DNA of 64,000 nt from an uncultured Litoreibacter sp. (GTDB lineage: Bacteria > Pseudomonadota > Alphaproteobacteria > Rhodobacterales > Rhodobacteraceae): assembly GCA_947504205.1 (NCBI GenBank), contig CANNGL010000002.1, positions 919,739 through 983,738 of the forward strand, read 5' to 3'. The notes under the pieces were generated by a model. It was not told where the DNA came from. It saw only the letters and a list, made by a program, of their open reading frames with translations, and ran no database searches. Position 1 is the first letter of the stretch. Each line of letters opens with the position of its first letter. This document shows, piece after piece, positions 52,572 to 62,203 of this stretch. The position numbers were made by a program, and so were the translations under genes.

Positions 52572-53753
52572 TCACTTGTAGATGCAGTTTTTCAGAGCGA
52601 TTAGCCCTGGCTGCATATCTGTCATTGGGGCCACCATCGCGACCCGGATATATTTTTGCCCGGGGTTCTGCCCCCCGCTTTCGCGGCCCAGATAGGCCCC
52701 GGGCAGGACTTTGACGCCAGTCTCCGTCCACAACTTCATGGTAGCGGCTTCCCCGTCATCAACCGGAAGCCAAAGGAAAAAGCCAGCCTCTGGCGGGGTG
52801 TACTCGGATACGTCTTCGAATATCTCATCCGCAAAGGCGAGCTTTTCAGCATATAGAGTGCGGTTCGCCTCCACATGATCTTCGTTAGCCCAGACCTGTT
52901 CTGCCACACGCTGAAGCGGCAGTGCCAATGGCGCGCCCGCGTAGTTGCGCAACCCTTTCATCCGCTTGATATTTTTAGGACCAGATGCGGCAAATCCAGA
53001 TCGTAAGCCAGCAAGGTTGGAGCGCTTGGAAAGCGAGTTGAACAAAACCACGCGTTCAGGGTCAGACTTAGCGTCACGCGCGACAGTCAAAATACCAGTC
53101 GGTGGTGTATCTCGGTAGATTTCTGAATAGCATTCATCGGCGAACACTTTGAAATCGTATTTCTCAGCCGATTCCAGAAGATCACGCCAATAGTCAGCCG
53201 TCGCAACAGCGCCTTGGGGGTTTGAAGGCGAACAGACATAAGCGACCGCAGTGCGGTTCAATACATCTGCTGGCAAGGATCTGAAGTCGGGAAGAAAGCC
53301 AGTTTCGCGCGTGGCATTGACGTATACAGGCTCCGCCCCCACCGCAAGCGCCGCAACCGCGTAGACCTGATAAAATGGGTTAGGTGTCAGGACGACCGGT
53401 TGCTTGCCGTTTTTGGTTTCCGGACAAAGCGCCAGAGAGGCATTGAACAGCCCTTCACGTGTTCCGTTGAGAGGAAATATATGGGTATCGGCAGGATACT
53501 CTGCGCCATAGCGACGGGTAATCCAGTCAGAGATGGATTGCCGTAGCTCTTGCGTCCCGTCATTCGGAGGATACCCACCGAAGCCCTGAGCGTTACGTAC
53601 GAGTATATCCGTAATCCAATGTGGGAACGGATGCAGCGGCGAGCCAATAGTCATATCCACAGTAGCACCGCCCGGTTCGACACCGGCGAGCAAGCTCCGC
53701 AGACGCGGAAACGCATATGGGGGCAGGTTCGAAAACCGCTCAGGATAGGTCAT
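52572..53753 (-). CDS. Class I/II PLP-dependent aminotransferase
   Basis: Transaminase of 393 residues. The PLP-binding Lys lies in [15 protein letters not shown], with [10 protein letters not shown] and [10 protein letters not shown] as further family motifs. The opening [16 protein letters not shown] and IGSPLHPFP resemble succinyldiaminopimelate aminotransferase (DapC-like) proteins, but substrate cannot be proven from sequence. First gene of a run with ftsK and lolA. Confidence 0.88.
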   Translation of the reverse strand: MTYPERFSNLPPYAFPRLRSLLAGVEPGGATVDMTIGSPLHPFPHWITDILVRNAQGFGGYPPNDGTQELRQSISDWITRRYGAEYPADTHIFPLNGTREGLFNASLALCPETKNGKQPVVLTPNPFYQVYAVAALAVGAEPVYVNATRETGFLPDFRSLPADVLNRTAVAYVCSPSNPQGAVATADYWRDLLESAEKYDFKVFADECYSEIYRDTPPTGILTVARDAKSDPERVVLFNSLSKRSNLAGLRSGFAASGPKNIKRMKGLRNYAGAPLALPLQRVAEQVWANEDHVEANRTLYAEKLAFADEIFEDVSEYTPPEAGFFLWLPVDDGEAATMKLWTETGVKVLPGAYLGRESGGQNPGQKYIRVAMVAPMTDMQPGLIALKNCIYK

Positions 53754-53835
53754 AGGACCGCCAGGACTGCCTCAAGGATCGGGATCATCTCGCCCCGTTT
53801 GCACCAAAGCTACTACTCAAGCGCGATTTGGTCCA

Positions 53836-53889
53836 GAAAAACGGCCAAGAATTGTTCTTAAGTGCCTGTCCGTTGTGGCTTTTTGGCCG
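53836..53889 (-). terminator. Probable terminator of the amidase transcript
   Basis: Outer stem CGGCCAA / TTGGCCG (53842-53848 and 53883-53889) on the minus strand, just after the amidase stop, followed by five T (A at 53837-53841 on the plus strand). The loop is long (34 nt) and contains a small AAGAA/TTCTT hairpin, so strength is uncertain. Confidence 0.45.
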
Positions 53890-53890
53890 C

Positions 53891-55222
53891 TCAGGACAGA
53901 ACTGCCTCGGCAGCTTTCCCCAGTCGCAGCAACCGCTCTTCCGAAAACGGTTCCGCTAGAAACATGATTCCGGCAGATGGCACGCCTGTGGGCAGTGTGA
54001 GGCCTGCTAGGCCAAGCAAGTTGCCAATGCGCGTGTTTCGCAGCGCCAGAAGATTTTCTTTTACATAGTAATCACTATCGCTGAGCAGCCTATCGTGATT
54101 GGGCGGTAAAATCGGCGATGTTGGCAAAATGACGGCATCATAACCGCTTGTTTTCTCACGCCATTTCTTCCTGAGAACATCTAGCTTCTGGCGTGCCTGA
54201 ATATAGGTTTTGGCGGACACATCTTTGCCTCCCCGAAACCGGTCTAGTATCTCTGGGAACATCTTGTCTGGGTCCGCCTCAATCTCGGCTTCCCATTGCG
54301 CGTAGGCTTCGGTTGGGAAGAGCGCACCCGACAAAGAAAGCGCTTCAGCAGCTTCGGGAATCTCAGCCCGTTCGATCTGCGCACCGGCTGCCTTGATACG
54401 ATCAACGGCTGTCTCGAATCCTTTCAGCGGTTCCTCGCGGATGTCATCAAAAGCACTTGTTTCCAGTAACAGCAGTTTTTTGTCCTTGAGTGAGGTATTC
54501 TGCATATTAAGCGCAAGATCGCCTGACATCGCCGCCAAAAGATGCGCGCAATCCTCGACCGTGCGACACAGCGGCCCGATTGTGTCGAACGTCACACAAA
54601 GCGGCACTGTTCCATCAACTGGCAAACGACCGAGCGTGGTCTTTAGCCCTACAAGATCATTCCAAGCAGACGGAATGCGTACCGATCCACCTGTATCCGA
54701 ACCGATCCCTGCAGCGGCAAGATTAAACGCCACAGAGGTTGCCGCACCAGAAGATGACCCTCCCGATACCGCGGCATGATCATTGATACATGGCGGGGAA
54801 GCCGTGATTGGATTCATTCCCAGCCCGGAGAATGCAAGCTCCGACATGTGTGTCTTACCAAGGCAGACCAAACCCGCCAGTGTCGCATTCTTGAGAACCA
54901 AGGCGTCTTCCCTGGGAACTCTGCCTTTGAGAAGCGCGCTGCCTGCTTCGGTTTCGACACCTGCGGTATCGAAAAGGTCTTTCCAGGAGATTGGCACACC
55001 ATCCAATAAACTACGGCGCAGACCAGATTTCGCGCGATCACGCGCAGCTTCGGCTTCGGCAAGCGCCCTTGTCTCTGTTAGCTTGGTGTAGATACGATCT
55101 GCGAACTCATGCTCGCGCGCTGCGGCCAAGTAGATTTCGGTCAGCTCAACCGGATCAATGTCGCCCACTTCGATAGCGCGACCAAGATCACTTGCGCTCA
55201 GACCAAGCCACTCTTTGCTCAT
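53891..55222 (-). CDS. Amidase-signature family hydrolase
   Basis: Hydrolyses an amide bond; 443 residues. The Ser-cisSer-Lys triad is seen: Lys81 in PISWKDLFD, the SGGSSSGA stretch at 153-160, and nucleophile Ser180 in GSDTGGSVRIP. Start 55222 is set by CGGAGA six nt upstream; an ATG two codons earlier directly abuts that site. Not GatA-like in operon context; substrate unknown. Divergent from the UbiH-type gene. Confidence 0.9.
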   Translation of the reverse strand: MSKEWLGLSASDLGRAIEVGDIDPVELTEIYLAAAREHEFADRIYTKLTETRALAEAEAARDRAKSGLRRSLLDGVPISWKDLFDTAGVETEAGSALLKGRVPREDALVLKNATLAGLVCLGKTHMSELAFSGLGMNPITASPPCINDHAAVSGGSSSGAATSVAFNLAAAGIGSDTGGSVRIPSAWNDLVGLKTTLGRLPVDGTVPLCVTFDTIGPLCRTVEDCAHLLAAMSGDLALNMQNTSLKDKKLLLLETSAFDDIREEPLKGFETAVDRIKAAGAQIERAEIPEAAEALSLSGALFPTEAYAQWEAEIEADPDKMFPEILDRFRGGKDVSAKTYIQARQKLDVLRKKWREKTSGYDAVILPTSPILPPNHDRLLSDSDYYVKENLLALRNTRIGNLLGLAGLTLPTGVPSAGIMFLAEPFSEERLLRLGKAAEAVLS

Positions 55223-55303
55223 TGTCATTCTCCGTTTCTGCTCGGTGACGGTAGCGGCCAGAAGGCGCATGGACAATCCCGGAGGACCCTCCATATTCAG
55301 ATC

Positions 55304-56530
55304 ATGAATAAAAGCGCGAACATAGTAATTGTCGGCGGCGGCTTAAATGGCTGCGCCTTGTCTTTGGCCTTGGCCAGTGCTGGTTTGTCGTCGATCGTAA
55401 TTGACAAACTGCCATTGGACGACCGCACAATGGGGCAGTTCGACGGGCGCTCATACGCACTCGCGCTAGCGTCTGTACGACTACTGACCGCAGTGGGTAT
55501 TTGGGCAGACATCTCAAACAACGCACAGCCCATGCTCGAAATCAAGGTAACGGATGGGCGCGCGGGCGAAGGCCCTTCGCCATTCTGGATGCATTTCGAT
55601 CATGCCGAGATTGAAGATGGCCCGATGGGACACATGGTGGAAGACCGGTTCCTGCGACGCGCTTTTGTCAAGGCAATGACTGCTTCCGACAAGATTCGGC
55701 ATCTATCTAATCAGGAAGTTGTTGGCCAACACATCGCAGATGGTAGGGCCATTATTGAGCTGACAAACGGCGAGACATGTACAGGTGAAATTATCGTTGG
55801 CGTGGATGGGCGCAAAAGCGGTACTGCCCAGCGTTCGGGTATCAGCAGAAGCTTCAAAGACTACGGACAGACTGCTTTGGTTGCGGCCATCGGACACGAA
55901 AAACCCCACAATGGGATTGCTCATCAGTTTTTCATGCCGGCCGGACCGCTGGCTATCCTGCCGCTGACGGGCAATCGGAGTTCCATCGTCTGGGCCGAAA
56001 GCCATGCGCGAGCACAAGACCTTAGTGATTTAAGCGATAACGAATTTATAGACCAATTGCGTCCAGCCTTCGGTAATTTCTTGGGCAAGATTCATCTGGC
56101 TGGAGCACGGTTTTCTTATCCACTTAACAAAACACTGGCTGAAAGAATGGTAGCTGAGCGCGTGGCGTTGGTGGGCGATGCTGCCCACGGGATTCACCCA
56201 ATCGCAGGCCAAGGACTGAACCAAGGCTTACGAGATGTCGCGGCTTTGGCACAGGTCTTGTCGGAGGCTGCTCGGCGTGGCGAAGATATCGGCGCATCGG
56301 AAGTTCTGGCACGCTATGAAGATTGGCGCCGATTTGACAGAACTGTGCTGGCCGCGGCGACCGACTCCTTTAACTCACTGTTCTCAAATGATAATCCCGC
56401 AATAAGGCTTGTGCGGGATTTGGGAATGGGCGTCATTAATGCGGCGCCCGGATTGCGCAGGGGCTTTGTTCGAGAAGCCGCCGGCTTGACCGGTGATTTG
56501 CCGAAATTGCTGCGCGGACAGCAGCTTTAG
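55304..56530 (+). CDS. UbiH/UbiF/COQ6-family FAD monooxygenase
   Basis: Flavin-dependent hydroxylase of 408 residues, probably acting on the ubiquinone ring at the inner membrane. FAD-binding [17 protein letters not shown] opens the protein; [21 protein letters not shown] near 290 is the second FAD motif of the family. Which ring position it hydroxylates cannot be told. ATG 55304 lacks a close Shine-Dalgarno sequence; the nearest GGAGG is about 18 nt upstream. Confidence 0.9.
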   Translation: MNKSANIVIVGGGLNGCALSLALASAGLSSIVIDKLPLDDRTMGQFDGRSYALALASVRLLTAVGIWADISNNAQPMLEIKVTDGRAGEGPSPFWMHFDHAEIEDGPMGHMVEDRFLRRAFVKAMTASDKIRHLSNQEVVGQHIADGRAIIELTNGETCTGEIIVGVDGRKSGTAQRSGISRSFKDYGQTALVAAIGHEKPHNGIAHQFFMPAGPLAILPLTGNRSSIVWAESHARAQDLSDLSDNEFIDQLRPAFGNFLGKIHLAGARFSYPLNKTLAERMVAERVALVGDAAHGIHPIAGQGLNQGLRDVAALAQVLSEAARRGEDIGASEVLARYEDWRRFDRTVLAAATDSFNSLFSNDNPAIRLVRDLGMGVINAAPGLRRGFVREAAGLTGDLPKLLRGQQL

Positions 56531-56721
56531 GAAGTTGCGTCGCCATCAAGCAATCGCGCCTCGTCCTCAAGCATGATCGGAATACCATCTCGTATCGGGA
56601 ATGCGAGGCCTGCCGCCTTTGAAATAAGCTCCTGCCGTTCTGCATCGTAACTCAACGTGCCTTGGGTTACCGGGCAGATCAGCCCTTCCAGCATATGGCG
56701 ATCAAATTCAGGCACACTCAT
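56527..56721 (-). CDS. Trm112-family small protein
   Basis: A 64-residue protein: [45 protein letters not shown] is the Trm112/YcaR pattern. In other organisms it activates methyltransferases. Only one cysteine is left, so the zinc site of eukaryotic Trm112 is absent, as in many bacteria. Its start overlaps the LON-domain gene by 4 nt, its stop overlaps the convergent hydroxylase by 4 nt. Confidence 0.9.
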   Translation of the reverse strand: MSVPEFDRHMLEGLICPVTQGTLSYDAERQELISKAAGLAFPIRDGIPIMLEDEARLLDGDATS

Positions 56722-57359
56722 TGTATTAACTCATCGCTTTGACCACCACGCAGGGCGAATTCGATTAGTGTCACCAGTGTTTCCCGCCTTGTACTGAGCG
56801 AAGGCGCTTCCAGCAAAGCCTGACGTTCCTCCGGCTCAAACGGGCACAACATAGAGAGTGAGTTGATCAACATCTCATCCTCTGCTTCCTGCAGGTTTTC
56901 CCAATCCGTGTTGAGATCCAACGCATGAAAATACTTTGCAAGAAGATTCATAAACTCTTCTCTATTGAATATCTTGTCGGTCTCGGCTGGTCCCAGGTCG
57001 CGCGCAAAGCCATCCCAGCTTACTTGTGCTTTTCGGTAAGGACTGAAAGCAGTCACTTCCTCTCGGACGCGGAAACGCGAAATGCCGCTCAGTGTGATCA
57101 TGTAACGCCCATCTTCAGTTTCGGAAAATTGGGTGACCCTTCCTGCACACCCAATGGAATGCAGCTTATCTTTCCCGCCGGGACCGTCGTGCGGTTGGAC
57201 CATTCCGATGAAACGATGAGAGGTTTTCAAACAGTCTTCAAACATCTGGAGATATCGCGGCTCAAACAGGTGCAGCGGCAACCTTGCGCGCGGAAGAAGC
57301 AGCGCGCCCGGTAATGGGAAAACCGGAATCACATCAGGCAGATCAGATTCAGAAAACAT
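56718..57359 (-). CDS. LON substrate-binding-domain protein
   Basis: Stand-alone N-terminal LON domain of 213 residues: [34 protein letters not shown] and [26 protein letters not shown]. No ATPase or protease domain, so it is not a Lon protease. Function in bacteria is not settled. Between the thioredoxin-TPR gene and Trm112 on the same strand, a common alphaproteobacterial order. Confidence 0.9.
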   Translation of the reverse strand: MFSESDLPDVIPVFPLPGALLLPRARLPLHLFEPRYLQMFEDCLKTSHRFIGMVQPHDGPGGKDKLHSIGCAGRVTQFSETEDGRYMITLSGISRFRVREEVTAFSPYRKAQVSWDGFARDLGPAETDKIFNREEFMNLLAKYFHALDLNTDWENLQEAEDEMLINSLSMLCPFEPEERQALLEAPSLSTRRETLVTLIEFALRGGQSDELIQ

Positions 57360-57386
57360 GTTAGGTCAGCTAGCGCGTCTTTGGGA

Positions 57387-58295
57387 TCAGGCAAATATCA
57401 TCGACGAAAGTTTTCTGCGCCCATTCAAGACGGCCGGGTCTTCCGGCTTAAGCGCTTCGAATATGGTGAATAGCTGTGATTTCGCAGCGCCTTCATTCCA
57501 GTCTCTATCGCGTCGGAACAGCTCCAAAAGCTGGTCAATTGCACCTTCTGCATCACCAGCGGCATGCATCGCTGTTGCAAGATCAAAGCGTGCTTGGTGA
57601 TCATCGTCGTTCGCTTCAACCTGCGCTTGCAGTTCAGCGAGAGGTCCCGCATCCGCAGCCTGCCTTGCAAGTTCAACTTGGGCACGCGCCGCTTCAATCT
57701 CGGACGAAGCTGATATCGCTTCGGGAGCAACATTGAGCAAGGCCACGGCTTTGTCAAACTCGTCCATTGCCAGATGCGTGCGGACCAATCCACCGTAGGC
57801 TCCGGCATGCTCCGGCTCCTCACCGAGGATCGCAGCAAATGTTTGAGCTGCATCAACAGCGGCGCCCTCTTCCAGCATCGTTTCAGCAGCCTCTACCGCA
57901 TCATCCAAACCGCCAGAGGCATCCCCACCAGACAAGCCAACAAGCTTTTCGATAAAGGCTTTTATTTCCGAACCCGATAATGCGCCTTGGAACGCATCAA
58001 CTGGCTTTCCCTGATAGAAGGCATAAACCGTCGGGATCGACTGGATACGTAGTTGCGCCGCGATCTGCTGGTTTTGATCGACGTCCATTTTCACCATCTT
58101 AACCGCGCCTTTTGCGGCGGTCACAGCTTCCTCAAGCGCGGGACCAAGCGTTTTGCAGGGACCACACCAAGGTGCCCAGAAATCGACGATGACCGGGACC
58201 TCGTTACTGGCCTCGATGACATCCTCCATGAAAGTAGCTTCGCTACTATCTTTGATCAGATCGCCTGCGGTCGGGCCTGCGTTGAGTTCCAGCAT
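57387..58295 (-). CDS. Thioredoxin-TPR protein (CnoX/YbbN-like)
   Basis: Protein of 302 residues: an N-terminal thioredoxin domain with WAPWCGPCKTL (Cys44, Cys47) and a helical C-terminal half with TPR-like repeats (VDAAQTFAAILGEEPEHAGAY and others). Relatives act as redox-regulated co-chaperones. The active-site CGPC is complete, so it should have thiol-disulfide activity, unlike the E. coli protein with a degenerate site. Confidence 0.9.
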   Translation of the reverse strand: MLELNAGPTAGDLIKDSSEATFMEDVIEASNEVPVIVDFWAPWCGPCKTLGPALEEAVTAAKGAVKMVKMDVDQNQQIAAQLRIQSIPTVYAFYQGKPVDAFQGALSGSEIKAFIEKLVGLSGGDASGGLDDAVEAAETMLEEGAAVDAAQTFAAILGEEPEHAGAYGGLVRTHLAMDEFDKAVALLNVAPEAISASSEIEAARAQVELARQAADAGPLAELQAQVEANDDDHQARFDLATAMHAAGDAEGAIDQLLELFRRDRDWNEGAAKSQLFTIFEALKPEDPAVLNGRRKLSSMIFA

Positions 58296-58346
58296 GTCAG
58301 CCTCTCATTAGCTATGTGTATCAGGCGCTATATGGGCAGTTCGGCG

Positions 58347-59135
58347 TCAAAGATCAAACGTTGCAAATACGGGCGCATGATCTGATGGCTTCTCCCAGCC
58401 ACGAACATGCCTCAAGACACGGGAACTATGCGCGGCATTGGAAATGTCGGGCGTGGCCCAAACATGATCCAGGCGACGACCCTTGTCGGCCGCATCCCAA
58501 TCCTTAGCTCGGTATGACCACCAGCTATAGAGCTGCCCCTCAGGAATATCGTTTCGTGTCACGTCGACCCAATTCCCGGCGTCTTGGGTTTGTGCGAGAT
58601 GCTCAACCTCTATCGGTGTATGGCTGACGACCTTTAACAACTGCTTATGAGACCAGACGTCGTCTTCTCGGGGGGCAATATTTAGGTCGCCAACAAGGAT
58701 CGATTTGGTCGGCGCACTCGCGTGGAAGTCGTCCCGCAACTCGGTCAAATAATCTAACTTATTGCCAAATTTCTCGTTCTGATCGCGATCAGGGACATCG
58801 CCTCCCGCCGGAACGTAGTGATTATGAATCGTCACACCGTTTTCTAACCGCGCCGCAATGTGGCGTGCGTGGCCAAGAGATGCGTAGTCTTCGGATCCAG
58901 CCTCCTCCATCGGGATTTTCGACAGAATGGCGACACCGTTGTAGCCCTTTTGACCGCGCGCCACCATATGACCGTAGCCAAGCGCGTTGAAACCTTCTGT
59001 TGGGATTTTTTCGACAGGGCTTTTGCATTCCTGCAAACATAAGACGTCTGGGGCTTCTTCTCTCAATAGCTTGAGAACAAGCTCCTCGCGCAAACGGACC
59101 GAGTTGATATTCCAGGTTACAAGGGTGAATGACAT
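58347..59135 (-). CDS. xthA: Exodeoxyribonuclease III
   Basis: AP endonuclease/3'-exonuclease for base-excision repair, 262 residues. Seen: TWNINSVRLREELVLKLLREEAPDVLCLQECKSP (metal-binding Asn and Glu), NHYVPAGGDVPDRD, LVGDLNIAPREDDVW, WSYRAKDWDAADKGRRLDHVW and C-terminal SDHAPVFATFD. All catalytic residues of the family are present. Confidence 0.95.
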   Translation of the reverse strand: MSFTLVTWNINSVRLREELVLKLLREEAPDVLCLQECKSPVEKIPTEGFNALGYGHMVARGQKGYNGVAILSKIPMEEAGSEDYASLGHARHIAARLENGVTIHNHYVPAGGDVPDRDQNEKFGNKLDYLTELRDDFHASAPTKSILVGDLNIAPREDDVWSHKQLLKVVSHTPIEVEHLAQTQDAGNWVDVTRNDIPEGQLYSWWSYRAKDWDAADKGRRLDHVWATPDISNAAHSSRVLRHVRGWEKPSDHAPVFATFDL

Positions 59136-59162
59136 GGCTGAACTCCGACAGGTAAGGCGAAC

Positions 59163-60170
59163 CTAATTGCCCGTCGTCAAAGAGACCAGCCCGGAAACTG
59201 CGGTTAATAACGCGCGCTGGAATGTGGGCGGGTCTTCGATCTGTGGGATGTGACCAAGACCGGGCAAAATATCCAAGGTTGAGCCAGCAATCAGTCGCTG
59301 CAACTCCTCACCTTGGCTTGGCGGCGTCGCTGTGTCTTCCGCGCCCCAAATTAGCGCAACGGGAAGATCGAGCGACTGGTAGGATTTAGGCCTTGTGCTC
59401 TTGGCAGATGTTGGCGGCACCAGAAGCGTTGGTAACCAATCTGCTATAGCTGCAGTTGTTCCTTGCCGGTGATTGGGCCGCTTTAGAATGTCTAGATAGA
59501 CCGGCAATGCACGATCTTTCTGATGCAGAAACGCTTGCAGCAGCGGTTTCAATGCAAGTGGATTGGTCACGGTCGCGGAAACAGCCAATTGCCGAACCCA
59601 ATCGGGCTGCAGAAGCAAAGGCAGATCTGAAGACTTCTCGTGTGATCCGAGCCCGATCGCGCCTGCGATGATAACAGCACCTGCGAATACATCGGGCTGT
59701 CTGAGCAGCGCCTCCATTGCCGGACCTGCACCAAAGGAGTGGGCCACCAGGATCGGTTTGATGTCCAGAGTGCTTACCACCGACTCAATTCTCTCTGCTT
59801 GCCGCAGCCGGCTATATTCCCCCTTTTGATCGCGATCAGAGTATCCCATTGGGCTCAGATCCATCGCGATGGCACGATACCCGGCTTCTGCCAAGGATTG
59901 TGAGGTCTCGCGCCAAAATCCAGCCCACCCCACCGAACCATGTATCAAAAGCAATGGTATGCCCCGCGCAGGGCCTTGTTCCTCAATGTAGACGAGGCCC
60001 GTTTCTGTTGAAATAAGGCGGCCGACGTCAGGGTGAGAATCGTGCGAAGTCTCTGTTTCGCGCATCCACGCCATACCGCGAAAGATCAACAAGAGCACGA
60101 TCAGAAGCGCAATCAGTCCGACCACAAAGCGCAGAAAATATTTAAGAATTGCCCGCATAATCAAGAGCAT
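59163..60170 (-). CDS. Membrane-anchored alpha/beta hydrolase
   Basis: Protein of 335 residues with an N-terminal membrane anchor (FLRFVVGLIALLIVLLLIF) and an alpha/beta hydrolase domain. Triad: nucleophile Ser in AHSFGAG, acid Asp in WGAEDTATPP, and His in GLGHIPQIED. The oxyanion LLIHGSVGWAGFW is intact. Substrate unknown; probably exposed to the periplasm or membrane face. ATG 60170 is used. Confidence 0.85.
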   Translation of the reverse strand: MLLIMRAILKYFLRFVVGLIALLIVLLLIFRGMAWMRETETSHDSHPDVGRLISTETGLVYIEEQGPARGIPLLLIHGSVGWAGFWRETSQSLAEAGYRAIAMDLSPMGYSDRDQKGEYSRLRQAERIESVVSTLDIKPILVAHSFGAGPAMEALLRQPDVFAGAVIIAGAIGLGSHEKSSDLPLLLQPDWVRQLAVSATVTNPLALKPLLQAFLHQKDRALPVYLDILKRPNHRQGTTAAIADWLPTLLVPPTSAKSTRPKSYQSLDLPVALIWGAEDTATPPSQGEELQRLIAGSTLDILPGLGHIPQIEDPPTFQRALLTAVSGLVSLTTGN

Positions 60171-60186
60171 ACACGGCTCGCCAAGC

Positions 60187-60215
60187 AAAAAAAGGCCCGG
60201 GCACGTAGCCCGGGC
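60187..60215 (-). terminator. Rho-independent terminator of the response-regulator gene
   Basis: On the minus strand, stem GCCCGGGC / GCCCGGGC (8 bp, self-complementary arms) with a 5-nt loop followed by seven T. It is 54 nt after the response-regulator stop and just upstream of the hydrolase start, so the two are separate transcripts. Confidence 0.92.
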
Positions 60216-60269
60216 GAGTCCAACAGGGAGGATGCCGCAATATTACCCTATTGCGACCAAGGGATCTTT

Positions 60270-60956
60270 TCAGACATTCAATCTATAGCCACCGGATTCG
60301 GTCACAAGAAGGCGCGCATTTGACGGTTCTGGTTCAATTTTTTGACGCAGCCGATAGATATGTGTTTCCAATGTGTGTGTTGTTACACCGGCATTATAGC
60401 CCCAAACCTCGTGCAACAGTACGTCGCGGGCAACGACACCATCCGTCGAGCGATACAGAAATTTGAGGATATTTGTTTCTTTTTCGGTGAGCCGGACTTT
60501 CTTGTCATCCTCTGTAACCAGCATCTTCATGGCGGGCTTGAACGTATATGGCCCCAGCTGGAACACGGCATCTTCTGATTGCTCATGCTGTCTGAGTTGT
60601 GCGCGGATTCGTGCAAGAAGGACGGGAAACTTGAATGGCTTGGAGACGTAGTCATTCGCGCCCGCATCGAGACCCAAGATAGTGTCGGCGTCGCTGTCGT
60701 GACCAGTCAGCATCAGGATAGGGCATTTGACCCCTTGTTTACGCATCAGACGGCAGAGTTCCCGACCGTCTGTGTCTGGAAGACCAACGTCTAAGACGAC
60801 CAAATCGTAAATCGCCTCTTTCGCCTTTTCCATGGCCTCGGAACCGTTACCTGCTTCGAAAACATCGAAGTCTTCGGTCATTACAAGCTGTTCTGACAAC
60901 GCCTCACGCAGGTCCTCATCATCATCAACAAGCAAAATCTTTTTCAACGTGGCCAT
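60270..60956 (-). CDS. OmpR-family response regulator
   Basis: Two-domain regulator of 228 residues. Receiver domain 5-120 has acidic DDDE at 11-14, phosphoacceptor Asp56 in VVLDVGLPD, and SKPF with the conserved Lys. The C-terminal winged helix (FQLGPYTFKPAMKMLV to ESGGYRLNV) binds DNA. No sensor kinase gene is adjacent, so it is an orphan here. GGGAGG lies before the ATG, and AGTTATAACT lies 17 nt upstream. Confidence 0.92.
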   Translation of the reverse strand: MATLKKILLVDDDEDLREALSEQLVMTEDFDVFEAGNGSEAMEKAKEAIYDLVVLDVGLPDTDGRELCRLMRKQGVKCPILMLTGHDSDADTILGLDAGANDYVSKPFKFPVLLARIRAQLRQHEQSEDAVFQLGPYTFKPAMKMLVTEDDKKVRLTEKETNILKFLYRSTDGVVARDVLLHEVWGYNAGVTTHTLETHIYRLRQKIEPEPSNARLLVTESGGYRLNV

Positions 60957-60973
60957 GGATAGCCTCCCTCTTA

Positions 60974-60983
60974 AGTTATAACT
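60974..60983. promoter_or_regulatory. Palindrome AGTTATAACT upstream of the response regulator
   Basis: Perfect 10-bp palindrome in the gap between the divergent response-regulator and ribA genes. It contains TATAAC and could equally be part of a -10 element for the regulator gene or a site for autoregulation. Not proven. Confidence 0.3.
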
Positions 60984-61120
60984 AAGATGTGCACGCAGAG
61001 TGAATTGGACAACTCACGGCCCCGTTATTCACGGGCTCGTGTCGTCTAAAGCCCTTATGTTTCAAATTTGGGTCATTCGCTTTAATGAAGTCTCTGAAAT
61101 TGTAACAATTCGGCCCATCT

Positions 61121-62203
61121 ATGTCATTTTCGCCAAATCGAAGTGAACTTCTGAACCGCGCCAGAGCTGACCTGCGGGCCGGTGTCCCCATTATTTTGGG
61201 ATCCAGCTTGGTATTTTCCGCAGAAACGCTGACGCCAGATCGCCTGACGTCTCTACAAATTTCCCACTCGGATGTTTTTCTGGCGATCACACGCTGGCGC
61301 GCAAAAACCCTAAAAGCACGTGTCTATGATGACAGTCTGGCCCGCATCCGGATGCCAACAGATGCACCAATTGACTGGGTACACGCGCTTGCCGACCCCG
61401 CTGACGACCTTGACCGGCCGATGAAAGGCCCGCTGGAAAGCCTGCGCGGCGGAAATGTCGACGATGTGGCAATTGCTCTACAAATCCTGAAAGATGCGAG
61501 GTTACTTCCAGCCGCTGTAATGGCCACGATTGTAGAGCCACAATCCTTTGCCCAACAACATAGCCTGACGTTTCTCGACACATCTGCGGGTCTTGACGGC
61601 GCCCTTCTGACCCCGACCGACCTCGAGGCTATCGTAAGTGCTCGGCTTCCACTCTCAGTGAGTGAGCAAGGCCGCCTGCATGTGTTTCGACCCGAGGATG
61701 GAGGCGAAGAACACTATGCTGTTGAAATCGGTCAACCAAGCCGCCAGCAACCCGTCCTGACTCGGTTGCATTCCGCCTGCTTCACCGGAGATTTGTTGGG
61801 GTCGCTCAAGTGCGATTGTGGGCCTCAGTTGCGCGGCGCACTTGCGCAAATGGGTGCTGAGGCCTCCGGTATTTTGCTCTATCTCAATCAGGAGGGACGC
61901 GGGATCGGTCTGGCTAACAAGATGCGCGCATACTCATTGCAGGATCAGGGTTTTGATACGGTCGAGGCAAATCACAGATTGGGCTTCGAGGATGACGAGC
62001 GCGATTTCAGAATTGGGTCTGAAATTCTCAAACGCTTGGGCTTCCGGTCGGTGCGCCTCATGACAAACAATCCGAATAAGATCGAAATCATGCGATCTCA
62101 CGGAATCGAGGTGGAGGAGCGCGTCCCGCTGCGCGTCGGAAAAACTGAGCACAATGCCGACTATCTCAGGATTAAGGCGACGAAATCCGGGCATCTTCTA
62201 TGA
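61121..62203 (+). CDS. ribA: GTP cyclohydrolase II with N-terminal extension
   Basis: First enzyme of riboflavin synthesis, opening GTP to a pyrimidine. C-terminal about 170 residues form the catalytic domain: zinc ligands Cys220, Cys231 and Cys233 (HSACFTGDLLGSLKCDCG, spacing as in E. coli Cys54/65/67) and LNQEGRGIGLANKMRAY. The first about 180 residues replace the DHBP synthase domain of RibBA but lack its acidic motif; role unknown. Its stop overlaps the start of the L,D-transpeptidase gene by 4 nt. Confidence 0.93.
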   Translation: MSFSPNRSELLNRARADLRAGVPIILGSSLVFSAETLTPDRLTSLQISHSDVFLAITRWRAKTLKARVYDDSLARIRMPTDAPIDWVHALADPADDLDRPMKGPLESLRGGNVDDVAIALQILKDARLLPAAVMATIVEPQSFAQQHSLTFLDTSAGLDGALLTPTDLEAIVSARLPLSVSEQGRLHVFRPEDGGEEHYAVEIGQPSRQQPVLTRLHSACFTGDLLGSLKCDCGPQLRGALAQMGAEASGILLYLNQEGRGIGLANKMRAYSLQDQGFDTVEANHRLGFEDDERDFRIGSEILKRLGFRSVRLMTNNPNKIEIMRSHGIEVEERVPLRVGKTEHNADYLRIKATKSGHLL

